From Ancylobacter sp. Lp-2 (lineage in GTDB: Bacteria > Pseudomonadota > Alphaproteobacteria > Rhizobiales > Xanthobacteraceae): 64,000 nucleotides of DNA. This document shows positions 55,396 through 64,000 of this stretch, one piece after another. A program made the translations under genes and the position numbers. Location of the stretch: NCBI RefSeq assembly GCF_020523795.1, contig NZ_JAJALI010000002.1:555690-619689 (forward strand), in the 5' to 3' direction. The stretch's first letter is position 1, and each line of letters starts with the position of its first letter. The notes beneath the pieces were generated by a model that saw only the letters and a list, made by a program, of their open reading frames with translations, had not been told where the DNA came from and ran no database searches.

Positions 55396-56238
55396 ATGAG
55401 TATGACACCGGCTGTCTCCGCGCTGCGGGGAATGCTCGCCGGCCTTGAGGCGGAGCGGCTTCCCGGCGGCACCCAGTTCTTCCATCTCGGCGCCCCGCGC
55501 GCGGATGCCGCGCTCGGCGGCCCGCTCGCCTGCGGCGCCCTGCATGAGGTATTCGCCGCCGAGGCTGGCGACATGGCCGCCGCGGCCGGCTTCGCGCTGA
55601 CCCTGGGCCTGCGCGCCGCCGCCGGCCGCCCGGCGGGAGACGGGCGGCCACTGCTGTGGGTGCGGCAGGAGACCGTCGACACCGAGGTCGGCCGTCTCGC
55701 GGCGACAGGCCTGCGGGCGCTCGGAATCGACCCGGCGCAACTGCTGCTGGTCCGCGCTCCCGGTGCCGAGGCGGCACTGCGGGCCGCGGATGATGCGGCA
55801 CGCTGTTCGGCGCTCGGCGCGGTGATCCTGGAGCCCTGGGGCGAACCGAAGGCGCTCGATCTTACCGCCACGCGCCGCCTCGCGTTGCGGGCCGGCGAGT
55901 CCGGCGTCCCCCTGCTGCTGCTGCGCCCGAACGGCCGGCCCGGCCCGAGCGCCGGCGCCACGCGCTGGCAGATACGGGCGACCCCCTCGCGCCCCCTGGC
56001 GGGCGAGGCGCCGGGTGCGCCCGGCTTTCTCGTCGAGCTCTTGCGCCACCGTGCCGGCCATGCCGGCGGTTCCTGGCACCTGGAGTGGAATCATGAGACC
56101 TGTTCCTTCGACGACGTCGTCGCGCTACCTCGCTTTGTGGTTCCCGTTCCTGTCCGCCGAGAGGCTGGACAGGCAGCGACTGGAACGACAGCCCCCCGCG
56201 AGTCCGCGCGCCAGCTCCCCTTCCGCCGCGCCGGCTGA
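55396..56238 (+). CDS. imuA: SOS mutagenesis protein ImuA
   Basis: A 280-residue RecA-like protein (LPGGTQFFHLGAPRADAALGGPLACGALHEVFA at the start; WVRQETVDTEVGRL; the typical SWHLEWNHETC near the end). It has no strong Walker A, as usual for ImuA. It works with ImuB and DnaE2 in damage-induced mutagenesis. It is the first gene of the cassette, behind a LexA box. Its last 146 bases overlap the beginning of imuB in another frame; the final 40 or so residues are therefore not a typical ImuA end. Confidence 0.9.
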   Translation: MSMTPAVSALRGMLAGLEAERLPGGTQFFHLGAPRADAALGGPLACGALHEVFAAEAGDMAAAAGFALTLGLRAAAGRPAGDGRPLLWVRQETVDTEVGRLAATGLRALGIDPAQLLLVRAPGAEAALRAADDAARCSALGAVILEPWGEPKALDLTATRRLALRAGESGVPLLLLRPNGRPGPSAGATRWQIRATPSRPLAGEAPGAPGFLVELLRHRAGHAGGSWHLEWNHETCSFDDVVALPRFVVPVPVRREAGQAATGTTAPRESARQLPFRRAG

Positions 56239-57727
56239 AGGCGGGCCGACGGGCGCCGCCAGCCCGCTCGTCTTCGCCGAGCGGACGACCGGCGGCTTGC
56301 GGCTCGCCGCGCTGTCGCGGGCGGCACGCGAAGCGGGGCTTGAGCCCGGGCTCACCCTTGCCGATGCACGGGCGCGCCGGCCCGATCTTCAGGTTGTCGC
56401 CTTCGATCCCCCCGCCGACGCCGCCTTCCTCAACCGGGTGGCGGATGATTGCGACCGCTGGACGCCGCTGGTGGCGCTCGACGCCCCGGACGGGCTCGTG
56501 CTGGACATCAGCGGCTGCGCGCATCTGTTCGGCGGCGAGGCAGCGCTGCGCACACGCCTCCTCGCGCATCTGAAGGCGCATGGCCTCACCGCCTATGCCG
56601 TGGTGGCGAGCACGCCGGACGCCGCCCGCGCCCCGGCCCGCTGCGGGCTCGGCGGCCTCATCGCGCCCGGCGAGGAAGCGAGGCGGCTCGCCGGCCTGCC
56701 CGTCGCAGCCCTCGGGCTGGCGCCGGCGACGGCAAGCGGGCTCTCCCGCGCCGGGCTGAAGACGCTCGGCGATCTCGCCGGACGGCCTGCCACCCCGCTC
56801 GCGGCACGTTTCGGCGAGGAGTTGCTGGTCAAGCTGCGGCGCACCCTCGGCATCGAGGATGCGCGCATCGTGCCGCGCCGGCCGCTGCCGGACTGCATCG
56901 CCGAGCGACGCTTCGCCGAACCGATCGCCCGCGCCGCCGACATCGAGGGCGCGCTCGCCCAATTGGTCGAGGATGTCGGGCGGATGCTGGAGGCGCGCGG
57001 CGAGGGCGGGCGCGCCTTCGAGGCCTCGTTCTTCCGCACTGATGGCGCGGTGCGTCGGCTGGCAGTGGAGACGGCACGTCCCTCGCGCGAGGGTCTCACC
57101 CTCGCCCGGTTGTTCCGCGAGCGGCTGGACAGCCTCGCCGACCCGCTGGACCCCGGCTTCGGCTTCGATCTCGTCCGTCTCGCCGTCTTGCGTGCCGAGC
57201 CGCTCGCCGCGGCACAGATCGGCCTCGACGGACGCGTCAACGAGGAGGAGGAAGTCGCCGCCCTCATCGACAGGCTGACCACCCGGCTGGGGCGCGAGCG
57301 CGTGCTGCGCTTCGTGCTGCGCGACAGCCACGACCCCGCGCGCGCCGCCACCCTGGTGCCGGCGATCGACGGCCCGGCCCCGCCCGCGCCGATGGCGGAG
57401 ACAGAAGCGGAAACCTTGCCCCGCCCGATCACGCTATTCGAGCCGCCGCAGCCCATCGAGGCTCTGGCGGAGGTGCCGGACGGTCCGCCGCTGCGCTTCC
57501 GCTGGCGGCGTGTCCTGCATGAAGTGGCCCGCGCCGAAGGCCCGGAGCGCGTCGCGCCGGAATGGTGGCGCCGGCTCACGGCACAGACGGCACCGGAGGG
57601 CGCCCGCACGCGCGACTATTACCGGGTGGAAAACCGCGAGGGCCGGCGTTTCTGGCTGTTCCGCGCCGGGCTCTATGAGCGCGGTGGCGGCACGCCGCGC
57701 TGGTTCCTGCACGGCCTGTTCCCATGA
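56093..57727 (+). CDS. imuB: Y-family polymerase-like protein ImuB
   Basis: The ATG at 56093 follows GGAG and gives 544 residues. RYLALWFPFLSAERL is the typical ImuB start. Although it has the Y-family fold (GLVLDISGCAHLFGGEAAL), the acidic catalytic residues are absent, as in other ImuB proteins. The stretch PRPITLFEPPQPIE near residue 445 resembles the beta-clamp-binding segment. ImuB is the hub that links ImuA, DnaE2 and the sliding clamp. It overlaps imuA by 146 bases and is ten bases from dnaE2. Confidence 0.9.
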   Translation: MRPVPSTTSSRYLALWFPFLSAERLDRQRLERQPPASPRASSPSAAPAEGGPTGAASPLVFAERTTGGLRLAALSRAAREAGLEPGLTLADARARRPDLQVVAFDPPADAAFLNRVADDCDRWTPLVALDAPDGLVLDISGCAHLFGGEAALRTRLLAHLKAHGLTAYAVVASTPDAARAPARCGLGGLIAPGEEARRLAGLPVAALGLAPATASGLSRAGLKTLGDLAGRPATPLAARFGEELLVKLRRTLGIEDARIVPRRPLPDCIAERRFAEPIARAADIEGALAQLVEDVGRMLEARGEGGRAFEASFFRTDGAVRRLAVETARPSREGLTLARLFRERLDSLADPLDPGFGFDLVRLAVLRAEPLAAAQIGLDGRVNEEEEVAALIDRLTTRLGRERVLRFVLRDSHDPARAATLVPAIDGPAPPAPMAETEAETLPRPITLFEPPQPIEALAEVPDGPPLRFRWRRVLHEVARAEGPERVAPEWWRRLTAQTAPEGARTRDYYRVENREGRRFWLFRAGLYERGGGTPRWFLHGLFP

Positions 57728-57737
57728 GGAGACAGGC

Positions 57738-60700
57738 ATGAGCGGGCATGACGACGCAACGATCCCCCCGGAGGAAGCGGCGAGTGAGACGCGGCCGGTG
57801 CCATTTTATGCGGAACTGGCCGTCACCTCGAACTTCTCCTTCCTGCGCGGCGCCTCGACCGCGGCGGATCTGGTGACGCAGGCGCTCGCCCTCGGCCATG
57901 CCGGCATCGGCATTGCCGACCGCAACACCGTCGCCGGGGTGGTGCGCGCCTATGCGGCGGTACAGGAGGCCAACGAAGCCTGGAAGACGAATTGGCAGGC
58001 AGAGCGCGCGCGGCCCGCCACCGAAGCGGAGAAGGCCGGCAACGCCAATGATGCGCCCATCCGACGGCAGGACGGGCAAGCGGCCGGCCGGCTCACGCTC
58101 GTCGCCGCGCCTGGCGACGCGAACGAGCACGATGCCGAATCCCCCGGCGGCGAGGAAACCGGCTCCCCGGATCCGCGCCCTCGGCCCCTCCATCAGACGC
58201 ACGGCACGCCCGGACGCGAGGGTGAAGACCGGAAGCCGGAGAAACTCTCCCCCACTTCCTGCATCCCGAGCGACGGAGACGGCACCGAGGCGGGATCTGT
58301 CGATATCGGCACCGCCTCGAAGGAGGCCGATGCCATTGATCCGTCCCCCGCCCCGTCCCTCGGGAGCACGGCGGACGATACCGACCGCGAGACGACGCGT
58401 TCAGGGTCGCCTGCGGACGCCGACGCGGCTTCGGACGCTCCCCCGCCCCTCCCCTTCAAGCTGGTGGTCGGCGCCCGGCTCGCCTTTGCCGATGGCACGC
58501 CGGACATTCTCGCCTATCCGCAGACCCGCACCGGCTGGGGCCGGCTCTGCCGCCTGCTCACCGCCGGTAATCTGCGCGCCGGCATCAAGGGCGAGTGCCA
58601 TCTCCACCTCGACGACCTGCTCGCCGATGCCGGCGGCCTGTCGCTCATCCTGATGCCCCCCCGCCAGATCGACGGGCTCGATGACCTCCTCGCCCGCCTC
58701 CACGATGCGGCGCCCGGTTCGCTGTGGCTCGCCGCCGACATGCCGCGCCGGGGCGACGACCGCCGCCGCCTTGCCGGGCTGAAGGCCTGCGCCGCCCGTG
58801 CGGGCGTGCCGTTGCTGGCGGTCAACGACGTCCTCTACCACCACCCCGACCAGCGCGACCTGCAGGACGTGCTCACCTGCATCCGCCAGGGCACCACCAT
58901 CGCCACGGCCGGCCGCCTGCTCGAGGCTAATGCGGAGCGGCACCTGAAGTCACCGGACGAGATGGCCCGCCTGTTCCGCGAGGCGCCGGAAGCGCTCGCC
59001 GAGACCCGCGACTTCCTCGACCGCATCGACTTTTCGCTCGACGAGCTGAAATACGAATATCCGGAAGAGCCGGTGCCCCCCGGCTATACGCCACAGGACT
59101 GGCTGGAGGAACTCACCTGGCGCCGGGCCGCCCTCCGCTACCCGGCCGGCGTGCCGGGCAAGGTTGAGGCGCAGTTGAAGACCGAACTCTCGCTCATCGC
59201 CGAGCTCGGTTATGCTCCCTACTTCCTCACCATTCGCGACATCGTCGATTTCGCCGAGCGCAACCGCATCCTCTGCCAGGGGCGCGGCTCGGCGGCCAAT
59301 TCCGCCGTCTGCTACGTGCTGGGCATCACCGCCGTCGATCCGTCGACCAGCAACCTCTTGTTCTCCCGCTTCATCGCCCGCGAGCGCCGCGAGCCGCCCG
59401 ACATCGACGTCGATTTCGAGCATGAGCGGCGGGAGGAGGTGATGCAGTATGTCTATCGGCGCTACGGCCGCGACCGCGCCGGCATCGTCGCCACCGTCAT
59501 CTCCTATCGCCCGCGCAGCGCCTTCCGCGATGTCGGCAAGGCGCTCGGCCTCACCGAGGACGTCACCGCGCGGCTCGCCGGCACCGTGTGGGGCAGCTGG
59601 GGCGAGGTCGAGACGCGGCGGGCGCGCGAGGCGGGCCTCGACCCGGACAACCCGACCATTGCCCGGGTGATCGGCCTCGCCCGCCGCCTCATCGGCTTCC
59701 CCCGCCATCTGTCCCAGCATGTCGGCGGCTTCGTGCTCAGCCAGAAGCGCCTCGACGAGATCGTGCCGATCGGCCCGGCGGTGATGGCGAACCGCACCTT
59801 CATCGAATGGGACAAGGACGACATCGACACGCTCAAGCTGATGAAGGTCGACGTGCTGGCGCTCGGCATGCTCACCTGCATCCGCAAGGCGCTCGACCTG
59901 ATACGCGCGCATGAGGGCCTCGATTACGGCCTCGCCGACGTGCCGCTGGAACAGACCGACATCTACGACATGCTGTGCCGCGGCGATTCCATCGGCGTGT
60001 TCCAGGTGGAGAGCCGGGCGCAGATCAACATGCTGCCGCGCCTGAAGCCGCGCAAACTGTACGACCTCGTCATCCAGGTGGCGATCGTCCGCCCGGGGCC
60101 GATCCAGGGCAATATGGTGCACCCCTATCTGCGCCGACGGGAGGGCGTGGAGCCCGTCAGCTACCCCTCCCCGGCCCCGCCGCACGATCCCGACGAGCTG
60201 AAGGAGGTGCTCTCCCGCACCCTGGGCGTGCCGCTGTTCCAGGAGCAGGCGATGCAGCTCGCCATGGTCGCGGCCAGGTTCACGGATGTCGAGGCCAACC
60301 AGCTGCGCCGCGCCATGGCGACTTTCCGCAATCTCGGCACCATCGGCCGGTTCCGGGACAAGCTGATCGGGGGCATGACCGCTCGCGGCTACCAGCGCGC
60401 TTTCGCCGAGCGTTGCTTCCAGCAGATCCAGGGCTTCGGCGAATATGGCTTCCCGGAAAGCCATGCGGCCTCCTTCGCCAAGCTGGTCTACATCTCCGCC
60501 TATATCAAATGCCGGCATCCGGCCGTCTTCGCCTGCGCGCTACTCAATTCGCAGCCCATGGGCTTCTACGCGCCGGCGCAGATCGTGCGCGATGCCCGCG
60601 AGCACGGCGTCGAGATCCGCCCCGTCGACGTCAATCGCAGCGCGCACGACTGCACGCTGGAGGAGCGGGCCGACGGCACGCTCGCGCTGCGGCTCGGCTT

Positions 60701-61529
60701 CCGCCAGGTCGACGGCATCGGAGAGGCCGCCGGCGCGCAGCTGGTCGAGGCACGCGGCGCGGGCTATCCGGACATCGAGGTGCTCGCCCGTCGGACCCGC
60801 CTGCCGACCGCCCTGCTGACCAGGCTCGCCGAGGCCGATGCCTTCGGCTCGATGGGGCTTTCCCGCCGCGAGGCCGCGTGGGCGGTACGCCGGCTGCCGG
60901 ACGACGCGCCGCTGCCGCTCTTCGCCGCCGCCGACGCCCGCGAGCTCGGCGAGGAGCACGATGCGCCACTGCCGCTCATGCCGCTGCCCGAGGCGATCGC
61001 CATCGACTACCAGACCACGCGCCTGTCGTTGAAGGGCCATCCCATGGGCGTGCTGCGGCCGGTCTTCGCCGCCGAGCGGGTACTGTCCAGCGCCGAGGTG
61101 GCGGCGAGCCGCGACGGCGCCTTCCTGCGCACCGCCGGCATCGTGCTGGTGCGCCAGCGGCCCGGCAAGGGCAACGCCATCTTCATGACGCTGGAGGACG
61201 AGACCGGCATCGTCAACGTGCTCATCTGGGCGCGGCTGTTCGAGCGCTACCGCGCGCAGGTGATGGGCGCCCGCCTCGTCATGGTGGAAGGGCGGGTACA
61301 GAAGAGCAAGGAAGGCGTGGTGCATCTGATGGGCGAACGCATACACGACCGCACCGCCGAGCTGTCCCGCCTGTTCGACGGGCCGCCCCGGCTCACCCCG
61401 CCGAACGTCGATCCCGGCGTCGACGACCGGGCGAACCATCGCCCCGGTCATATGCTGCAAGGCCGGCGCTCCACCCAGGGGCACCCGCGACAGGTACGGC
61501 TGCTGCCGAAATCGCGGGACTTCCACTGA
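57738..61529 (+). CDS. dnaE2: Error-prone DNA polymerase DnaE2 (ImuC) with a large PHP-domain insertion
   Basis: The ATG at 57738 follows GAGGAG and gives 1263 residues; typical DnaE2 proteins have about 1050-1150. The order is PHP domain, palm (DIDVDFEHERREEV, with the catalytic aspartates), thumb, fingers, helix-hairpin-helix and OB fold (GIVLVRQRPGKGNAIFMTLEDETG). The extra length is a stretch of about 155 residues (about 80-236) inside the PHP domain, between AYAAVQEANEAW and KLVVGARLAF. It is polar, rich in Asp, Glu, Gly, Pro and Ser, and probably disordered. DnaE2 is the polymerase of the SOS mutasome. It is the last gene of the cassette. Confidence 0.94.
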   Translation: MSGHDDATIPPEEAASETRPVPFYAELAVTSNFSFLRGASTAADLVTQALALGHAGIGIADRNTVAGVVRAYAAVQEANEAWKTNWQAERARPATEAEKAGNANDAPIRRQDGQAAGRLTLVAAPGDANEHDAESPGGEETGSPDPRPRPLHQTHGTPGREGEDRKPEKLSPTSCIPSDGDGTEAGSVDIGTASKEADAIDPSPAPSLGSTADDTDRETTRSGSPADADAASDAPPPLPFKLVVGARLAFADGTPDILAYPQTRTGWGRLCRLLTAGNLRAGIKGECHLHLDDLLADAGGLSLILMPPRQIDGLDDLLARLHDAAPGSLWLAADMPRRGDDRRRLAGLKACAARAGVPLLAVNDVLYHHPDQRDLQDVLTCIRQGTTIATAGRLLEANAERHLKSPDEMARLFREAPEALAETRDFLDRIDFSLDELKYEYPEEPVPPGYTPQDWLEELTWRRAALRYPAGVPGKVEAQLKTELSLIAELGYAPYFLTIRDIVDFAERNRILCQGRGSAANSAVCYVLGITAVDPSTSNLLFSRFIARERREPPDIDVDFEHERREEVMQYVYRRYGRDRAGIVATVISYRPRSAFRDVGKALGLTEDVTARLAGTVWGSWGEVETRRAREAGLDPDNPTIARVIGLARRLIGFPRHLSQHVGGFVLSQKRLDEIVPIGPAVMANRTFIEWDKDDIDTLKLMKVDVLALGMLTCIRKALDLIRAHEGLDYGLADVPLEQTDIYDMLCRGDSIGVFQVESRAQINMLPRLKPRKLYDLVIQVAIVRPGPIQGNMVHPYLRRREGVEPVSYPSPAPPHDPDELKEVLSRTLGVPLFQEQAMQLAMVAARFTDVEANQLRRAMATFRNLGTIGRFRDKLIGGMTARGYQRAFAERCFQQIQGFGEYGFPESHAASFAKLVYISAYIKCRHPAVFACALLNSQPMGFYAPAQIVRDAREHGVEIRPVDVNRSAHDCTLEERADGTLALRLGFRQVDGIGEAAGAQLVEARGAGYPDIEVLARRTRLPTALLTRLAEADAFGSMGLSRREAAWAVRRLPDDAPLPLFAAADARELGEEHDAPLPLMPLPEAIAIDYQTTRLSLKGHPMGVLRPVFAAERVLSSAEVAASRDGAFLRTAGIVLVRQRPGKGNAIFMTLEDETGIVNVLIWARLFERYRAQVMGARLVMVEGRVQKSKEGVVHLMGERIHDRTAELSRLFDGPPRLTPPNVDPGVDDRANHRPGHMLQGRRSTQGHPRQVRLLPKSRDFH

Positions 61530-61558
61530 GCCCGCAGTTCCGGCCGCATCGCGCGACG

Positions 61559-62488
61559 TCAGCCGGCCTGCGCCACCTCGCGCAGCGCGCCCATGTCGAT
61601 CAGCGCGCCCCGGCTGCAGATCACCCGCGCCGCCACCTTGTGCGCGAGGCGCACCGCCTCCGCCGGCTCCCGCCCGGCGAGGCGCGCCGCAAGATAGCCG
61701 GCATTGAAACTGTCGCCGGCACCGGTGGTGTCCAGCGGCTCGGCCACCCGCACAGCGGGGATCGCCTCGATGCGCCCCCCGGCCTGCAAGGTGCAGGGTT
61801 CCGCGCCGTCCTTCACCACGATCTCGGGAACTCCATAGCCGGCTACGCGCTCGATCATCGCCTCGGGGGAGGTGTCGCCGAAAATCTCGCTCTCGTCGGG
61901 GAAGGTCGGCAGCGCGATGGTTGCGGCGCGGTATCCCTCCTCCAGCCCGACCCGCAGCGCGTCGAGGCTCGGCCACAGGCGCAGCCGGATATTGGCGTCG
62001 AAGGCGATCATGGCGCCGCGCGCCCGCGCTTCGGCGAGCACGGCGAACAGATTGCCGCGATGCTCCGGCGGCAGGATCGCCAGGGTGATGCCGGACAGGT
62101 AGATGCACGCGGCATCCGCCAGCGCTGCCCGCAGCGCGTCGCGATCAGCGGCGAGCAGCTTCGCCGCCGAGGTGTCGCGCCAATAGGTGAAGCTGCGCTC
62201 GAAGCCCTGCAGCGCGATCATGTAGAGCCCGACCGGCCGGCCCGGCACCCGGCCGACATGGCTGGTATCGATCCCCGCCCCGGCGAAGAAGCCCAGCATC
62301 TCGTCCGACGGCGCGTCGTCGCCGACCCGGGTGACGTAGCGCACCGACACCTCGGCGGGATCGGTCAGCCCGCGCACGCCCCAGGCGGTGTTCAGCGTGT
62401 CGCCAGCGAAGCCGCGGCGGTAGAGCCCGCCGCCGGCATCGGCCAGTTCGATCATGCATTCGCCGATGCTGGCAAAGACCTTGGTCAC
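61559..62488 (-). CDS. kdgK: 2-keto-3-deoxygluconate kinase, PfkB family
   Basis: A 309-residue sugar kinase with IGECMIELADAG at the start, GFAGDTLNTAWGVRGL, and the PfkB ATP motif DTTGAGDSFNAG with the catalytic Asp. These features match KdgK. It phosphorylates 2-keto-3-deoxygluconate to KDPG in the hexuronate/Entner-Doudoroff route. It overlaps the GntR gene stop by four bases. Its neighbour on the other side of the regulator is a mannitol-dehydrogenase-family gene, which fits a hexuronate locus. Confidence 0.9.
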   Translation of the reverse strand: MTKVFASIGECMIELADAGGGLYRRGFAGDTLNTAWGVRGLTDPAEVSVRYVTRVGDDAPSDEMLGFFAGAGIDTSHVGRVPGRPVGLYMIALQGFERSFTYWRDTSAAKLLAADRDALRAALADAACIYLSGITLAILPPEHRGNLFAVLAEARARGAMIAFDANIRLRLWPSLDALRVGLEEGYRAATIALPTFPDESEIFGDTSPEAMIERVAGYGVPEIVVKDGAEPCTLQAGGRIEAIPAVRVAEPLDTTGAGDSFNAGYLAARLAGREPAEAVRLAHKVAARVICSRGALIDMGALREVAQAG

Positions 62489-63414
62489 GTGGAAACTCCG
62501 GCAGGAATGGGCTGGGAACGGAACGGGCCGAATTCGATCGAGCGCGCCAGCGTGGCGCGGGCGGTGCGCAGGTGCTTGCGGCAGCGGGCATCAATGGCGC
62601 GCTGGTCGCGCGAGCGCAGCGCCTCGATATAGTCGAGGTGCTCCATCAGCGCGACGGTGTTGCGCTGCTGCTCGTCCGAGCGGTTCCAGCGATAGGTGTA
62701 GTGGAACAGCGTCGAGATCACGTCGTAGAAATCGATGATGAAGCGATTGTTCGACGTCTCGTGGATGACGCGGTGCAGCCGCTCGTCGAGCTGCGGGAAG
62801 CGTCGGTATTCCTCGCCTATATTGGCCAGCAGCGCGCGATGCTCCGCCTCAATGGCGTCGAGCTCGCGCCAGGGCGGCGAATCGTCGGGCAGTTCGATGA
62901 AGCTGCGGGTGGCGCGCAGCTCGAACATTTCGCGCACGTCGTAGATCTCGGTAGCGAAGTCCGGGGTCACGCCCTTGTAGAGCCAGGCGCTGTTGGGCCG
63001 CCGTTCCAGCAGCCCGACGTGCTGGAACTGCGCCAGATATTCGCGGATGGTGGTGGTCGAGGTGCCGAACTGCCGCGCGAGTTCCGCCGCGTTCAGCAAC
63101 TGGCCGGCTCGGAAGTCCCCCAGCAGGATCCACTCCATGAAGCGCCGCTCCACCGCGGCACCGGCCGAGAGCGTCTGCATGTCCGGAAAATAGTCCGCCT
63201 CCAACGGGTGGCGGACCAGCGCGCGCCCGCTCGTCCCGAGGCTGACGATGCCGGCCTCCGCCAGCGACGCGAGCACCGCCCGCACCGTGGTGCGGCTGAC
63301 ATCCAGCGTGTGCGCGAGATCGCTTTCGGAAGGCAGCGCGGCACCGATGTCATGCGCGGTCAGCCGGCGCAAACACTGGTTATAGCTGCGTTTGAAGACG
63401 GTATTGCCCTTCAT
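62485..63414 (-). CDS. GntR-family regulator with two winged-helix domains and an FCD domain
   Basis: The start at 63414 gives 309 residues. The first winged helix is at about 20-70 (ALPSESDLAHTLDVSRTTVRAVLASL). A second similar unit is at about 95-150 (LLNAAELARQFGTSTTTIREYLAQF, then GLLERRPNSAWLYKG). An FCD domain follows (about 155-295), with candidate metal ligands Asp210, His214, His259 and His281. Normal FadR-type GntR proteins have about 240 residues and one HTH. Coupling to kdgK and the divergent dehydrogenase gene suggest that it senses a sugar acid of this pathway. Confidence 0.85.
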   Translation of the reverse strand: MKGNTVFKRSYNQCLRRLTAHDIGAALPSESDLAHTLDVSRTTVRAVLASLAEAGIVSLGTSGRALVRHPLEADYFPDMQTLSAGAAVERRFMEWILLGDFRAGQLLNAAELARQFGTSTTTIREYLAQFQHVGLLERRPNSAWLYKGVTPDFATEIYDVREMFELRATRSFIELPDDSPPWRELDAIEAEHRALLANIGEEYRRFPQLDERLHRVIHETSNNRFIIDFYDVISTLFHYTYRWNRSDEQQRNTVALMEHLDYIEALRSRDQRAIDARCRKHLRTARATLARSIEFGPFRSQPIPAGVST

Positions 63415-63467
63415 GCGGCCCCCACGGCTCGTTTTCCCCAAGCGCCACTCTGTCGGTGACGCTGTTT

Positions 63468-63528
63468 TTTCTACATTAAAAACAGATTGACACGCCGCGT
63501 CCAGCGTGGATTTTATACATAAGAAACA
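63468..63528. promoter_or_regulatory. Two 17-base direct repeats in the gntR/dehydrogenase intergenic region
   Basis: TTTCTACATTAAAAACA (63468-63484) and TTTATACATAAGAAACA (63512-63528) match at 14 of 17 positions and start 44 bases apart, about four helical turns. They lie upstream of the GntR start and are candidate sites for the double-HTH regulator. Binding is inferred. Confidence 0.5.
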
Positions 63529-63678
63529 AGAACAATAATAAGCTAGGGTGAGGAAATACGCGATGTGGCGCGCAAGCGGCTGCAATAAACTCCTTTGTCT
63601 TCAATATATTGAGCCGCGCGACGCCGTCTGCTCCTCTAGGGCGGCGCTTGTCGGCGGCATGCTGGGAGCTCGCCGTTC

Positions 63679-64000
63679 GTGAGCACGCGTATCGTTCAGT
63701 TCGGCACCAGCCGTTTCCTCCAGGCGCATGTCGACCTCTTCGTCCATGAGGCGCGCGAGGCCGGGCAGGACATCGGCCCCATCGCCGTGGTGCAAGCCTC
63801 CGGCTCGGCGGCCCGCGCCGGGCGCGTCTCCGCCTTCGGACGCCCGGAAGGCTATCCGGTGATCATCCGCGGCATGGTCGACGGCGCCCCTGTCGAGCGC
63901 GAGGTGACGGTACGGGCCGTCGATCGTGGCCTGTCGGCCGCTACCGACTGGACGGCGCTGACCGCCCTTTTCGCCGGCGAGGCCGGGCTGGTCGTCTCGA
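63679..64000 (+). CDS. Mannitol dehydrogenase family oxidoreductase (3' end outside window)
   Basis: The GTG at 63679, preceded by GGGAG, opens a frame that runs off the right edge after about 107 codons. The N-terminus, TRIVQFGTSRFLQAHVDLFVHEA, is the NAD-binding start of the mannitol/mannonate/tagaturonate dehydrogenase family and is closest to the UxaB/UxuB side. With kdgK and the GntR regulator it fits hexuronate catabolism. The upstream ATG at 63659 is in another frame and stops at once. Confidence 0.8.
   Translation, partial: MSTRIVQFGTSRFLQAHVDLFVHEAREAGQDIGPIAVVQASGSAARAGRVSAFGRPEGYPVIIRGMVDGAPVEREVTVRAVDRGLSAATDWTALTALFAGEAGLVVS

Noticed and set aside
59975..62632. 885-codon frame across the dnaE2 end and kdgK
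   Set aside because: It lies out of frame over dnaE2 and antisense over kdgK and is Arg/Ala/Gly-rich; both real genes are intact.

Overview
This is a gene-dense, GC-rich window typical of an alphaproteobacterium. The clues are DivK, EipB (DUF1849), DUF3572, DUF1489, the SOS cassette imuA-imuB-dnaE2 behind a GAAC-N7-GAAC LexA box, a phasin, and ClpS-ClpA. I read it as Hyphomicrobiales (Rhizobiales), perhaps close to Xanthobacteraceae (inference). Almost all of it looks chromosomal. The exception is an accessory island of about 10 kb that begins at a tRNA-Leu gene.

Layout. 1-6.2 kb: the 5' part of an SDR oxidoreductase, then an RND efflux operon (hydrolase-like protein, adaptor, pump) with a divergent LysR regulator. 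7.4-10.7 kb: a second LysR gene, a small operon around a DapA-like protein that lacks its catalytic residues, and an arginase. 10.8-17.0 kb: an exported molybdenum hydroxylase operon with an Fe-S subunit, a diheme cytochrome c, an exported protein of unknown family and an exported PuuE-like deacetylase. A decayed AraC regulator lies next to it. 18-42.4 kb: core genes. These are divK, DUF3572, dinB, eipB, a RidA protein, a GDPD, a FemAB-like acyltransferase, a HIT protein, azlCD, clpS-clpA, a phasin, a D,D-carboxypeptidase with SPOR, a DnaJ/VWA pair, panC, DUF1489, a GST, DUF599/DUF3253, a GGDEF-EAL protein with a YdcF protein, mgtE, an acylphosphatase and lipB.

42.5-52.3 kb: tRNA-Leu(GAG) is followed at once by a decayed tyrosine integrase, a DUF1269 gene, a frameshifted serine resolvase and small ORFs. 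Then come an MFS transporter and an arsenic operon (arsR, an arsC-arsN2 fusion, acr3, an ArsK-like MFS gene, arsH), and finally an orphan Hint-domain gene. The island has lost both recombinases, and I found no second att site by eye.

52.9-64 kb: a KefB-type antiporter with a DUF924 gene, the imuA-imuB-dnaE2 mutasome (its DnaE2 has a large disordered insertion in the PHP domain), and a hexuronate/KDG locus: kdgK with a double-HTH GntR regulator, divergent from a mannitol-dehydrogenase-family gene cut by the window end.

The most unusual items are the periplasmic molybdenum hydroxylase operon with a PuuE-like hydrolase, two probable pseudoenzymes kept inside operons, the DnaE2 insertion, the double-HTH regulator and several unlisted micro-proteins.
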